Of a stretch of 64,000 bases of DNA, positions 35,546 to 43,719 are shown in pieces; the first letter of the stretch is position 1; every line of letters begins with the position of its first letter. The notes below the pieces were generated by a model. It was not told the origin of the DNA and made no database searches. It saw only the letters and a program-made list of their open reading frames with translations. The DNA comes from Bacteroidales bacterium. GTDB lineage: Bacteria; Bacteroidota; Bacteroidia; Bacteroidales; JAGOPY01. The stretch lies in the NCBI GenBank assembly GCA_023229505.1, contig JALNZD010000003.1, forward strand, positions 110,176 through 174,175, in the 5' to 3' direction. The position numbers were made by a program, and so were the translations under genes.

Positions 35546-36406
35546 ATGAATATTGAAGAAATTATCCGGCAAGCACTGGAAGAAGATATTGGTAATGGTG
35601 ACCATACTTCCCTGGCAACTATCCCCGGGGAAGCAACCGGTAAGTCGAAGCTGCTGATTAAAGAAGAAGGAATCCTGGCAGGTGTTGATATAGCCAGACA
35701 AGTTTATTATCTTCTCGATCCATCCCTTAAATTTGATATCCTGATAGCGGACGGATCAGCCGTTATGCCCGGTAATATTGCCTTTTACATATCCGGAAGT
35801 TCCCGGTCCATCCTCACTGGTGAACGGCTGGCACTCAATTTCATGCAAAGGATGAGCGGCATTGCTACTGCTACTTCGCAGTTGGTAAAACTTATTGAAG
35901 GTACCGGAGCAAAGATCCTTGACACCCGGAAAACCACCCCACTTTTAAGGGAATTGGAAAAGACCGCGGTCAGGCTGGGCGGCGGGGAAAACCACCGGAT
36001 GGGACTTTACGATATGATCATGATCAAGGATAACCACGTGGATTTTGCCGGAGGTATCAGGCAAGCCATTGAAGCCGTGAATGCCTATCTAAGCAAGATG
36101 AAGCCTGAAGAATTAAAAATTAAAAATGAAAAATTAAAAATTGAGATTGAGGTTCGTAATTTCCGGGAATTGGAAGAGGTATTAAGCGTCGGCAGGGTTG
36201 ACAGGGTCATGCTCGATAATTTCACGGCTCCTGACCTGGTCAAAGCTGTGAAAATGATCGGTGGACGTTTTGAAACTGAAGCTTCAGGGGGCATTAATGC
36301 CCATAATATCAGGGAATATGCTGAAACAGGAGTGGATTTCATTTCTGTCGGCGCCCTGACTCACCACATCAAAAGTCTGGATATGAGTCTTAAAGCGGTA
36401 CTATAG
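35546..36406 (+). CDS. nadC: Nicotinate-nucleotide pyrophosphorylase (quinolinate phosphoribosyltransferase)
   Basis: NadC makes nicotinate mononucleotide from quinolinate and PRPP in NAD synthesis. The ATG at 35546 (MNIEEIIRQALEEDIGNGDH) gives 286 residues; an earlier ATG at 35513 adds 11 unlikely residues and overlaps DUF4783. Motifs: LNFMQRMSGIATATSQLV, LDTRKTTPLLRELEKTAVRL, GGENHRMGLYDMIMIKDNH and ASGGINAHNIREYAETGVDF. Residues 188-199 (EELKIKNEKLKIEIEV region) are an insertion encoded by a heptanucleotide array, in the loop before the IEVRNFRELEE strand. Confidence 0.95.
   Translation: MNIEEIIRQALEEDIGNGDHTSLATIPGEATGKSKLLIKEEGILAGVDIARQVYYLLDPSLKFDILIADGSAVMPGNIAFYISGSSRSILTGERLALNFMQRMSGIATATSQLVKLIEGTGAKILDTRKTTPLLRELEKTAVRLGGGENHRMGLYDMIMIKDNHVDFAGGIRQAIEAVNAYLSKMKPEELKIKNEKLKIEIEVRNFRELEEVLSVGRVDRVMLDNFTAPDLVKAVKMIGGRFETEASGGINAHNIREYAETGVDFISVGALTHHIKSLDMSLKAVL
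36111..36145. repeat. Heptanucleotide array of 5 units inside nadC
   Basis: AATTAAA, AATTAAA, AATGAAA, AATTAAA, AATTGAG in exact 7-bp register. Translated as LKIKNEKLKIE, a Lys-rich segment in NadC. Confidence 0.85.
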
Positions 36407-36413
36407 CCTTTAT

Positions 36414-37397
36414 ATGAAGGAATTTATTATAAGAATCTCAGTAAAAGTTAAAGGCTTAATCACGAAGCTTTTCAGACTAATTTTTATTCCGCTTTTCCTT
36501 CTGTCACGTAAAATTGTCCTTCCGGGATTTAGAGGTGTCTCTCTTTACGAAGTAGGATTGTTTTTTATCCGTGGAATGAAGAAAAGTTCGATATCCCTCC
36601 GGGCTAACGCCATCTCCTATTCTTTCATCATTGCTTTCGTTCCGGCCGTTCTATTTTTATTTACCCTGATTCCTTATATTCCAATTACTGACCTGAAAGA
36701 GAATATGATGATGACCTTGCAGGAAGTTATCCCCTATGAAGCCTTCATCCTTTTACGGTCAACCATTGAAGATATCATAACCAACCAGCAAACCGGCCTG
36801 CTCTCCATAAGTTTTTTAATCACTCTCTATTTTGCCGGTAGTGGGGTAATTGCTATCATGAATGCCTTTAACCAGTCTTCCCATTCAATTGAGTCGCGTA
36901 CCTCTTTAAAAAAGCAACTGATTGCTTTGTTACTGGTATTTATCCTTGCGGTAAACATGATTATCTCCGGTGCAGCCCTTGCCTTATCATCTATTGTATT
37001 GTATTTTATGGAAAGCAAAGGTATAATAAGTGATAATTCCACTTTGTTCTTGCTGCAGGCGGGTCAGTGGGTCATCATCCTGCTTACTTCTTTGATTGCT
37101 TTTTCAAGCATTTATTACCTTGCACCGGCTAAAAAACGGGTTTTCCCTTTCTTTTCAGCCGGATCCATACTTGCTTCTCTGTTATCCGTCTTAAGCTTTA
37201 AAGTGTTTTCAATCTTTATTGAAAACTTCACCAATTACAACAGATTTTATGGATCATTAGGAACCATGATCATGATCATCGTGTGGATCAACCTTACTGC
37301 CCTGATGTTATTAATTGGCTTTGAACTGAATGCCAGCATTTACGAGGCAAGCAAGAATAAATTGAACGATAAAGAAGGATCAGAGGGTGATGCATAG
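36414..37397 (+). CDS. YihY/virulence factor BrkB family membrane protein
   Basis: The 327-residue protein has about six membrane helices and the family segments SLRANAISYSFIIAFVPAVL, TGLLSISFLITLYFAGSGVI and YNRFYGSLGTMIMIIVWINL. The family was once called RNase BN but is a membrane protein whose function is not settled. It starts 8 bp after nadC. Confidence 0.9.
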   Translation: MKEFIIRISVKVKGLITKLFRLIFIPLFLLSRKIVLPGFRGVSLYEVGLFFIRGMKKSSISLRANAISYSFIIAFVPAVLFLFTLIPYIPITDLKENMMMTLQEVIPYEAFILLRSTIEDIITNQQTGLLSISFLITLYFAGSGVIAIMNAFNQSSHSIESRTSLKKQLIALLLVFILAVNMIISGAALALSSIVLYFMESKGIISDNSTLFLLQAGQWVIILLTSLIAFSSIYYLAPAKKRVFPFFSAGSILASLLSVLSFKVFSIFIENFTNYNRFYGSLGTMIMIIVWINLTALMLLIGFELNASIYEASKNKLNDKEGSEGDA

Positions 37398-37411
37398 CAT
37401 AACCAGGTGGA

Positions 37412-37442
37412 TTTGCATGCATATTATTTTCAGCTAACTTTG
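37412..37442 (+). promoter_or_regulatory. gpsA promoter (TTTG-N19-TAACTTTG)
   Basis: TTTG at 37412-37415 and TAACTTTG at 37435-37442 are spaced by exactly 19 nt, a full match to the Bacteroidetes primary-sigma promoter consensus. The ATG of gpsA is 40 nt downstream. Confidence 0.85.
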
Positions 37443-37481
37443 TGCTTTTTATGACGTTAATTTAACGATCAATTAAAATTC

Positions 37482-38474
37482 ATGACCAATCATAAGATTG
37501 TCTTTATCGGAGCAGGAGCTATTGGAACAGCCCTGGGCAATTCTCTCGCTAAGAATAATGAAAATGACATTACGTTGGTTTCGATTGAAGAAGAGGTGGT
37601 GAATTCCATCAACCAGATTCACGTCAACCAGAAATACTTTCCGGGCATCTCATTGAATCCACTATTAAAAGCCACATGCAGCACCGAACCGATAAAATCG
37701 GCCGGGTTCATCTTTTCAGCGATCCCATCTGCTGAAACCGTCCGTTACCTGGAAAAACATAAAGAAATCATTCCCGCTGATTGTATTATTGTCAACCTTG
37801 CTAAAGGTTTTGGCGAACATAATTGCACCATCATCAAATGCCTGAAAGAGTTCCTGCCAAACCCGGTCTGCCCGATGAAAGGACCAACCTTTGCCCGCGA
37901 CATCATCAATAATCAACCGACCGCTTTCACTGTCGGATCTGATGATCCTAGCCTTTTCCCCAAATTCAGCCAATTATTCCGCGATACGAACATATACCTG
38001 GATTACAGTACCGATGTCCAGGGTGTGGAGATCCTGAGCATCCTGAAAAATATTTATGCCATCGTGGCAGGTATAACCGATGCCAGTTTTGATGCACCTA
38101 ACCTGCGTTCCCTGGTGTTGACAAAGGCTTTTAAGGAGATGAGGAATATACTTCTTGAATTCGGCGGCTGCGAACAGACCATGTTCAAATTCTGCGGATT
38201 TGGCGATTTCACACTGACTGCCCTGAACGACCTCAGCAGGAACCGTACCCTGGGACTCCTTATCGGCAAAGGATTTTTTACGAGGGAAATGTCAGATAAA
38301 GTGGTACTCGAAGGAAAAATCGCTGTGAATGTTTTAGTGGAGGTACTGGCATCAAGGAATCTCAATGGACACTTCCCCATCCTGCATGAATTGCATAAAG
38401 TTTTTACTGACCATTACGATCTCTCGCAATTTGTCAACCGGATCATCTCGTTCCAGGGAGATGAAGACTATTAA
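37482..38474 (+). CDS. gpsA: NAD(P)H-dependent glycerol-3-phosphate dehydrogenase
   Basis: The 330-residue enzyme reduces dihydroxyacetone phosphate to glycerol-3-phosphate for phospholipid synthesis. The N-terminus has the Rossmann loop IGAGAIGTALGNSLAKNNEN. Other conserved segments are IIVNLAKGFG, PMKGPTFARDI, LKNIYAIVAGITDASFDAPN and FCGFGDFTLTALNDLSRNRT. It has its own promoter. Its stop codon TAA is the first part of a heptanucleotide array. Confidence 0.93.
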   Translation: MTNHKIVFIGAGAIGTALGNSLAKNNENDITLVSIEEEVVNSINQIHVNQKYFPGISLNPLLKATCSTEPIKSAGFIFSAIPSAETVRYLEKHKEIIPADCIIVNLAKGFGEHNCTIIKCLKEFLPNPVCPMKGPTFARDIINNQPTAFTVGSDDPSLFPKFSQLFRDTNIYLDYSTDVQGVEILSILKNIYAIVAGITDASFDAPNLRSLVLTKAFKEMRNILLEFGGCEQTMFKFCGFGDFTLTALNDLSRNRTLGLLIGKGFFTREMSDKVVLEGKIAVNVLVEVLASRNLNGHFPILHELHKVFTDHYDLSQFVNRIISFQGDEDY

Positions 38475-38494
38475 ATTAAAAATTAAAAATTAAA
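38474..38494. repeat. Heptanucleotide array (AATTAAA x3) at the gpsA/alaS convergent junction
   Basis: Three exact AATTAAA units. The last A of the gpsA stop codon begins the array, and the TAA stop of alaS on the minus strand (38490-38492) lies within the third unit. Confidence 0.9.
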
Positions 38495-41114
38495 GACTTC
38501 CAACGATCTTCCTGGCTTGCTCCAAAACTACCGGAATGCCTTTGGCATTGGTTCCGCCTGCTGTGGCAAAATGAGGCTGTCCCCCGCCCCCGCCATTGAT
38601 CTCACGGGCCAGTTCCCTGACCAGGTTACCAGCATGCAATCCCCTTTCTTTTACCAGGTCAGCGGACAGCATCAGGCTTATGTTCACCTTATCTTCTGAG
38701 ATAGTGACAAATAAAATAAACAGGCTGCCGGGCTGGTCACTCATTGAAAAAGCCAGATCCTTGGCTGTTTTTGCATCCAGGTCAAGTTTTGCCCCAATGA
38801 ACGAGATTCCATTGATCATTTCAGCATTCCGGAGCAGTTCAACTTTCAATGCATCAACCCGGTAACGATTATGCTCTTCGATCTTTCTTAACAGGGCCTT
38901 GTTCTCTTCAGCCATGCTTTTTACACTTTTCGCCAGGTCCTTGGTATTCTTTAATATTTCGCGGATCTCTTCGATGAGCGCCAGTTGCTCGTAAAAATAA
39001 GCTTCCGCCTTCTCGCCGGTAACAGCTTCAATACGCCTGACACCCGCGGCGATGGCCCCTTCAGAAATGATTTTGAAAAAGCCGATCTGGCCTGTCGAGG
39101 GAACATGGGTGCCGGCACAAAGTTCGACAGAGTAACCCGGATCAAACGTAATCACCCTGACTTCCTCCCCGTATTTTTCTCCGAACAAAGCCATGGCCCC
39201 CATTTTTTTAGCTGCTTCGACCGGGACTCTCCGCTTCTCGCCTTTGCTGATGTTCTCCCTGATCCTGCTGTTAACGATTATCTCAACTTCGCGAATCTCC
39301 TCATCCGTCATTTTAGTGAAATGTGAAAAATCGAAACGAAGGTGATTCTCATCCACCAGTGATCCTTTTTGTTCCACATGGTTCCCCAGGACTTTCCTTA
39401 AAGCGGCATGCATAAGGTGGGTAGCGCTGTGGTTATTTGCCGTCGCTCCTCTTTTCCCGCTATCCACTACTGCCCTGATTTTTTTACTTAAATCAGACAG
39501 CATCTCCGTCGTTTTATGAATGACCAGGTCGTTCTCCTTGTAAGTATCTTCCACCATGACCCGCTGGCCGCCACATTCCAGGTAGCCCCGGTCACCAACC
39601 TGGCCACCGGATTCGGCATAAAATGGAGTCCGGTTCAGGACCAGTTCAAAATATTCCTGCCCCTTCGCTTTAACCTTTCGGTATTTCACGATCTCCACAT
39701 CAGCCTCGAGTGCATCATATCCTAAAAATTCCGTGGCTTCACCATCAGATTTCAAGGCAACCCAATCATGCGTATCCACCTGTGCCGCATTTCGCGACCG
39801 GTTTTTCTGCTCTTCCAGGCCTTCCTGGAATCCTTTCATGTCAATCGACCAGCCTTTTTCCGCTGCCATAACCTGCGTAAGATCTACCGGAAAACCAAAG
39901 GTGTCGAACAATTCAAAAGCAAATTTGCCGCCGATCGTTTTTTTTGTGTCATTCTCCTTGAGATATTGCTCAAACTTCCTGATGCCATGAGAGAGAGTCC
40001 GCAGGAAGGATTGTTCCTCTTCAGCCACCACCTTGCGGATCAGTTCCCCCTGTGAACGAAGCTCAGGAAAATAAGCCCCCATATTCGAGGACAATACCGG
40101 GACCAGCTGGCCCATGAACGGCTCCTTGAGATCAAGGAAAGTATAACCGTAACGGATGGCCCTTCGCAGAATCCGGCGGATGACATATCCGGCCCCGGTG
40201 TTGGATGGAAGCTGACCATCGGCAATAGCAAAAGAGACAGCGCGCAAATGATCGGCAATCACGCGCATCGCAATATCTTCATCTACATTATTACCATAAG
40301 CTATTCCTGAAATTCTCCCAATTTCATTAATAACAGGCTGGAAAATATCTGTATCATAATTTGATTTCTTCCCCTGTATGACCATCGTCAGTCTTTCAAA
40401 ACCCATCCCGGTATCAACATGCTTCTGTGGCAAAGGAACCAGCTTTCCGTCCATCTGGCGGTTAAATTCGATGAAAACCAGGTTCCAGATCTCGACAACC
40501 TGCGGATGACCTTTGTTGACCAGCTCCCGGCCCGGGATTTTCAGCTTTTCGTCATCACTTCTGAGGTCATAATGAATCTCGGAACATGGGCCGCAGGGTC
40601 CGGTTTCACCCATCTCCCAGAAATTGTCTTTTTTAGGACCAGGCAATAGCCGCCCGGGCGGTATGATACGGCTCCATATTGCGGACGACTCAATATCTTT
40701 TCCCAGGTTATCTGAAGCATCCCCTTCAAACACCGTTGCATACAGGTTTTCTTCAGAAATCCCATAGACTTTTGTCAGCAGTTCCCAGGCCCATTCGATC
40801 GCTTCTTTCTTAAAGTAATCCCCGAACGACCAGTTTCCCAACATTTCAAACATGGTATGGTGATAGGTGTCATGTCCGACTTCTTCCAGGTCGTTATGCT
40901 TGCCGGAAACCCGGAGACATTTCTGCGTATCGGCAATGCGAAGATGTTTCGCCGGCGCATGTCCGAGGAAAATATCTTTAAACTGGTTCATACCTGCATT
41001 GGTGAACATCAAAGTCGGATCATTCCTGACAACCATGGGCGCCGATAGGACGATTTTATGAGCCTTTGATTCAAAAAATTCTAAAAATATTTTCCTGACT
41101 TCTGCTGATTTCAT
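38490..41114 (-). CDS. alaS: Alanyl-tRNA synthetase
   Basis: The ATG at 41114 (MKSAEVRKIFLEFFESKAHK) gives 874 residues, the family length; an in-frame ATG 51 bp upstream is unlikely. Class II catalytic motifs include APMVVRNDPTLMFTNAGMNQ and DTQKCLRVSGKHNDLEEVGH; GMGFERLTMV is motif 3. The editing domain has zinc ligands in NNHSATHLMHAALRK and CAGTHVPSTGQIG. The C-terminal domain ends with the Gly-rich INGGGGGQPHFATAGG. The stop codon is supplied by the heptamer array shared with gpsA. The gene is divergent from an M23 peptidase gene, an order I recall as common in Bacteroidetes. Confidence 0.97.
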   Translation of the reverse strand: MKSAEVRKIFLEFFESKAHKIVLSAPMVVRNDPTLMFTNAGMNQFKDIFLGHAPAKHLRIADTQKCLRVSGKHNDLEEVGHDTYHHTMFEMLGNWSFGDYFKKEAIEWAWELLTKVYGISEENLYATVFEGDASDNLGKDIESSAIWSRIIPPGRLLPGPKKDNFWEMGETGPCGPCSEIHYDLRSDDEKLKIPGRELVNKGHPQVVEIWNLVFIEFNRQMDGKLVPLPQKHVDTGMGFERLTMVIQGKKSNYDTDIFQPVINEIGRISGIAYGNNVDEDIAMRVIADHLRAVSFAIADGQLPSNTGAGYVIRRILRRAIRYGYTFLDLKEPFMGQLVPVLSSNMGAYFPELRSQGELIRKVVAEEEQSFLRTLSHGIRKFEQYLKENDTKKTIGGKFAFELFDTFGFPVDLTQVMAAEKGWSIDMKGFQEGLEEQKNRSRNAAQVDTHDWVALKSDGEATEFLGYDALEADVEIVKYRKVKAKGQEYFELVLNRTPFYAESGGQVGDRGYLECGGQRVMVEDTYKENDLVIHKTTEMLSDLSKKIRAVVDSGKRGATANNHSATHLMHAALRKVLGNHVEQKGSLVDENHLRFDFSHFTKMTDEEIREVEIIVNSRIRENISKGEKRRVPVEAAKKMGAMALFGEKYGEEVRVITFDPGYSVELCAGTHVPSTGQIGFFKIISEGAIAAGVRRIEAVTGEKAEAYFYEQLALIEEIREILKNTKDLAKSVKSMAEENKALLRKIEEHNRYRVDALKVELLRNAEMINGISFIGAKLDLDAKTAKDLAFSMSDQPGSLFILFVTISEDKVNISLMLSADLVKERGLHAGNLVRELAREINGGGGGQPHFATAGGTNAKGIPVVLEQARKIVGSL

Positions 41115-41162
41115 TAATATTCTGATTATTTGCCCGTCAATATGCTTTTTCAAAATGAACTG

Positions 41163-41170
41163 CAAAATTA
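41163..41170 (-). promoter_or_regulatory. Putative -7 box (TAATTTTG) for alaS
   Basis: The minus strand reads TAATTTTG 49 nt before the alaS start. It lies within the 136-bp gap shared with the divergent M23 gene. Confidence 0.4.
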
Positions 41171-41178
41171 ATTTTATT

Positions 41179-41186
41179 TATTTTTG
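41179..41186 (+). promoter_or_regulatory. Putative -7 box (TATTTTTG) for the M23 peptidase-merR pair
   Basis: TATTTTTG matches TAnnTTTG, 64 nt before the ATG at 41251, and is 9 bp from the opposite-facing alaS box. A back-to-back arrangement of the two promoters is suggested. Confidence 0.4.
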
Positions 41187-41250
41187 CTCTCTGGTTAAAT
41201 ACTTAAAAAGGTAGAATTATATTAATTCTTATAAATGATGAAGTTATAAA

Positions 41251-42225
41251 ATGGGCAAGAGAGTAAAATACGTATTCAACCATAAAACCTTATCGTTTGA
41301 ACATGCCAGGCTTACGGCAAGGCATTATATTCTGAAAATTCTTTCTTACTTATCAACAAGCGTGGTTTTTACAGTGGTCTTCGTGGTAATCGGCTCTTAC
41401 TTCTTCGATTCACCAAAAGAAAGAATGCTGAGGCGTGAGATCAGGCAATATGAGCTTCAGTATAAACTAATGAACGAACGTCTTGAAAAACTACAGGTTG
41501 TCCTGAATGATATGGCCGACCGTGATGATAATATCTACCGTGTTATCTTTGAATCAGAGCCAATACCTTCTGAAGCCAGGAAAGCCGGTTACGGGGGAGC
41601 AGACCGTTACAAAGACCTTGAAGGATACCGGAATTCTGACCTTCTCATTCAAACTGCTGCAAAATTGGACCAGATCACGGCTAAAATGTACGTTCAGACC
41701 AAATCGTTTGATGAAGTCTATGAAATGGCCCGTGATAAAACGCGGCTTATTGCGAGTATTCCAGCCATTCAACCTGTCAGCAACCAGGACCTCCGTCGTT
41801 TGTCATCCTACTTTGGTTACCGGACGGATCCTTATTATAAAGTGCCGAAATTCCATGAAGGCGTAGATTTCTCTGCTCCACCGGGGACCGAAATTTATGC
41901 AACCGGGGATGGAGTCGTGATCACCAGTGAGCGATCAAAAGGCGGATATGGGAACCAGATCATCATCGACCATGGCTTTGGTTACAAAACTATGTATGCT
42001 CACCTTCAGTCATTTAAAGTGAGGGCCGGAGAACGGGTTAAACGCGGCCAGGTTATCGGTACGATAGGAAGTACAGGTAAATCCACATCTCCCCATTTAC
42101 ATTATGAGGTCTGGAAGAGTAACCAGGCTGTAAATCCTATTAATTATTTCTTCAACGACGTCACGCCACAGCAATATGAGGAGATGCTCATGTTATCTCA
42201 GCGCCCGTCGCAAACCATGGATTAA
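41251..42225 (+). CDS. M23-family (LytM-like) peptidoglycan endopeptidase, membrane-anchored
   Basis: The 324-residue protein has one membrane helix (about residues 33-52), a coiled-coil region (about 58-95) and a C-terminal LytM domain (about 195-310). Zinc ligands are visible in KFHEGVDFSAPPGTEIYATG (His, Asp) and SPHLHYEVWKS (His-x-His). Such enzymes cut peptide crosslinks, or serve as activators when residues are missing; here all ligands are present. The gene is followed 11 bp later by a MerR regulator. Confidence 0.92.
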   Translation: MGKRVKYVFNHKTLSFEHARLTARHYILKILSYLSTSVVFTVVFVVIGSYFFDSPKERMLRREIRQYELQYKLMNERLEKLQVVLNDMADRDDNIYRVIFESEPIPSEARKAGYGGADRYKDLEGYRNSDLLIQTAAKLDQITAKMYVQTKSFDEVYEMARDKTRLIASIPAIQPVSNQDLRRLSSYFGYRTDPYYKVPKFHEGVDFSAPPGTEIYATGDGVVITSERSKGGYGNQIIIDHGFGYKTMYAHLQSFKVRAGERVKRGQVIGTIGSTGKSTSPHLHYEVWKSNQAVNPINYFFNDVTPQQYEEMLMLSQRPSQTMD

Positions 42226-42236
42226 TGCTAAACTGA

Positions 42237-42557
42237 ATGGCAGAAAAGCTTTATTATACAATAGGTGAAGTCTCTAAGATGTTCCGGGTTAATCCATCAT
42301 TGATCCGTTTCTGGGAGAAGGAATTCACCATAATCCACCCTCAGAAGAATAAAAAAGGCAACCGTGTATTCATTGCAAAAGATATCGACAACTTACGGTT
42401 GATTTATAACCTGGTGAAAGAAAAGGGATACACGATCCAGGGTGCCCGTGATCATCTTTCAAAACACAAAAGCGAAGCGGAAACGAATATTGAGGTTATA
42501 AAATCCCTTCAGGAAATCAGGAGCTTACTTATCGAGGTAGGGAAAGGGCTCCCCTGA
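42237..42557 (+). CDS. MerR-family regulator, short
   Basis: The 106-residue protein begins with a MerR-type winged helix (YYTIGEVSKMFRVNPSLIRF, WEKEFTIIHPQKNKKGNRVF) followed by a coiled segment (KSLQEIRSLLIEVGKG). It lacks an effector domain, as do the small MerR proteins often found beside alaS and M23 genes in this phylum. Its targets are unknown; regulation of the adjacent peptidase is possible. Confidence 0.88.
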   Translation: MAEKLYYTIGEVSKMFRVNPSLIRFWEKEFTIIHPQKNKKGNRVFIAKDIDNLRLIYNLVKEKGYTIQGARDHLSKHKSEAETNIEVIKSLQEIRSLLIEVGKGLP

Positions 42558-42580
42558 TCATTCAATTCAATGCCCCAGGC

Positions 42581-43552
42581 TTAAAAATATCTTTCATTCT
42601 TTAAAAACTCCACCACGTATTCTTCAATTCCTTCTTCCAGGGAGTAAAAAGAATTATCATAACCTGCCGACCGGAGTTTCTCCATCCTGGCTTCCGTAAA
42701 GTACTGGTATTTATCGCGAATGTCTGCCGGGGTATCTATAAAAACGATATTTTCCGGAAAATCCAATGCGTGGAAGGTGGCCCGGGCAAGATCAAGGAAG
42801 GTCCTTGCTTTGGCGGTTCCGAGGTTATACAGGCCGCTTTGCTCTCCCCTTTTAAAAAGGAAAAAGAGGACGTCAATAACATCTCTCACAAATATAAAAT
42901 CCCTTAGTTGCTCCCCATCTTTAAAATCCGGATTATGCGACCTGAACAGCCTGACCATCCCTGTTTTCATGATCTGGTGATAGGCATGAAAGATTACTGA
43001 AGCCATCCTGCCTTTATGATATTCATTGGGCCCATAAACGTTGAAGAATTTAATCCCGGCCCAGAACTGAGGAGACTGATGTTGCGAAAGAACCCACTTG
43101 TCGAAATCATTTTTTGATTCCCCATAGAGATTTAAAGGTCTGAGTTTTTCAACGATGCGGTGGTCATCATCATAGCCCAATTCACCCATACCGTAAGTCG
43201 CGGCTGATGAAGCATAGATCAGCCGGATGCCATGACGGACGCATGCATTCCAGACCGATTTGGAGTAATTCAGGTTCAATTTGTCGAAAACCGAACGGTC
43301 AGACTCCGTAGTATCAGTCCTGGCACCCATATGGAAGACAAATTCCACTTCATTTGCATGATTTTCTATCCAGCCGCTGAAAAGATCCCGGTCTACCTTT
43401 TCCAGGTAAGCTTTGTGAATATAATTGTTCTCTTTTTCAGGATGCGAAAAATCATCAACAAGGATGATATCCTTATATCCCTTGTTATTCAGCTTGCCCA
43501 CAAGGCAACTTCCGATAAATCCTGCGGCTCCTGTAACAACGATCTTGCTCAT
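42581..43552 (-). CDS. hldD: ADP-glyceromanno-heptose 6-epimerase
   Basis: The 323-residue extended SDR interconverts ADP-D- and ADP-L-glycero-manno-heptose for the lipopolysaccharide core. It has the NAD(P) loop VTGAAGFIGSCLVGKL and the catalytic YGESKNDFDKWVL. FVFHMGARTDTTESDRSVF and FKDGEQLRDFIFVRDVIDVL are typical HldD segments. Its presence shows that the cell makes a heptose-containing surface polymer. Confidence 0.93.
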   Translation of the reverse strand: MSKIVVTGAAGFIGSCLVGKLNNKGYKDIILVDDFSHPEKENNYIHKAYLEKVDRDLFSGWIENHANEVEFVFHMGARTDTTESDRSVFDKLNLNYSKSVWNACVRHGIRLIYASSAATYGMGELGYDDDHRIVEKLRPLNLYGESKNDFDKWVLSQHQSPQFWAGIKFFNVYGPNEYHKGRMASVIFHAYHQIMKTGMVRLFRSHNPDFKDGEQLRDFIFVRDVIDVLFFLFKRGEQSGLYNLGTAKARTFLDLARATFHALDFPENIVFIDTPADIRDKYQYFTEARMEKLRSAGYDNSFYSLEEGIEEYVVEFLKNERYF

Positions 43553-43577
43553 TTTCGACTCTGTTATGAACGATACT

Positions 43578-43585
43578 CAAAATTA
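43578..43585 (-). promoter_or_regulatory. Putative -7 box (TAATTTTG) for hldD
   Basis: The minus strand reads TAATTTTG 26 nt before the hldD ATG, in the divergent gap with the protease gene. No TTTG at the 19-nt spacing was seen. Confidence 0.4.
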
Positions 43586-43650
43586 CAATTAATCTGCTAA
43601 ATCCTTATCTCTACCTCCACTTTTTTGAATCCATCTGAGGATTTATTATT

Positions 43651-43658
43651 TATCTTTG
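43651..43658 (+). promoter_or_regulatory. Putative -7 box (TATCTTTG) for the first T9SS protease gene
   Basis: TATCTTTG matches TAnnTTTG; a TTTTTTG run ends 23 nt upstream, slightly longer than the 19-nt spacing. The leader to the ATG at 43720 would be about 55 nt. Confidence 0.45.
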
Positions 43659-43719
43659 CACCCTCCATACCTTAAATAAATAAGACAAATAATCAATAAA
43701 CTTATAAATCATTTTTAAA

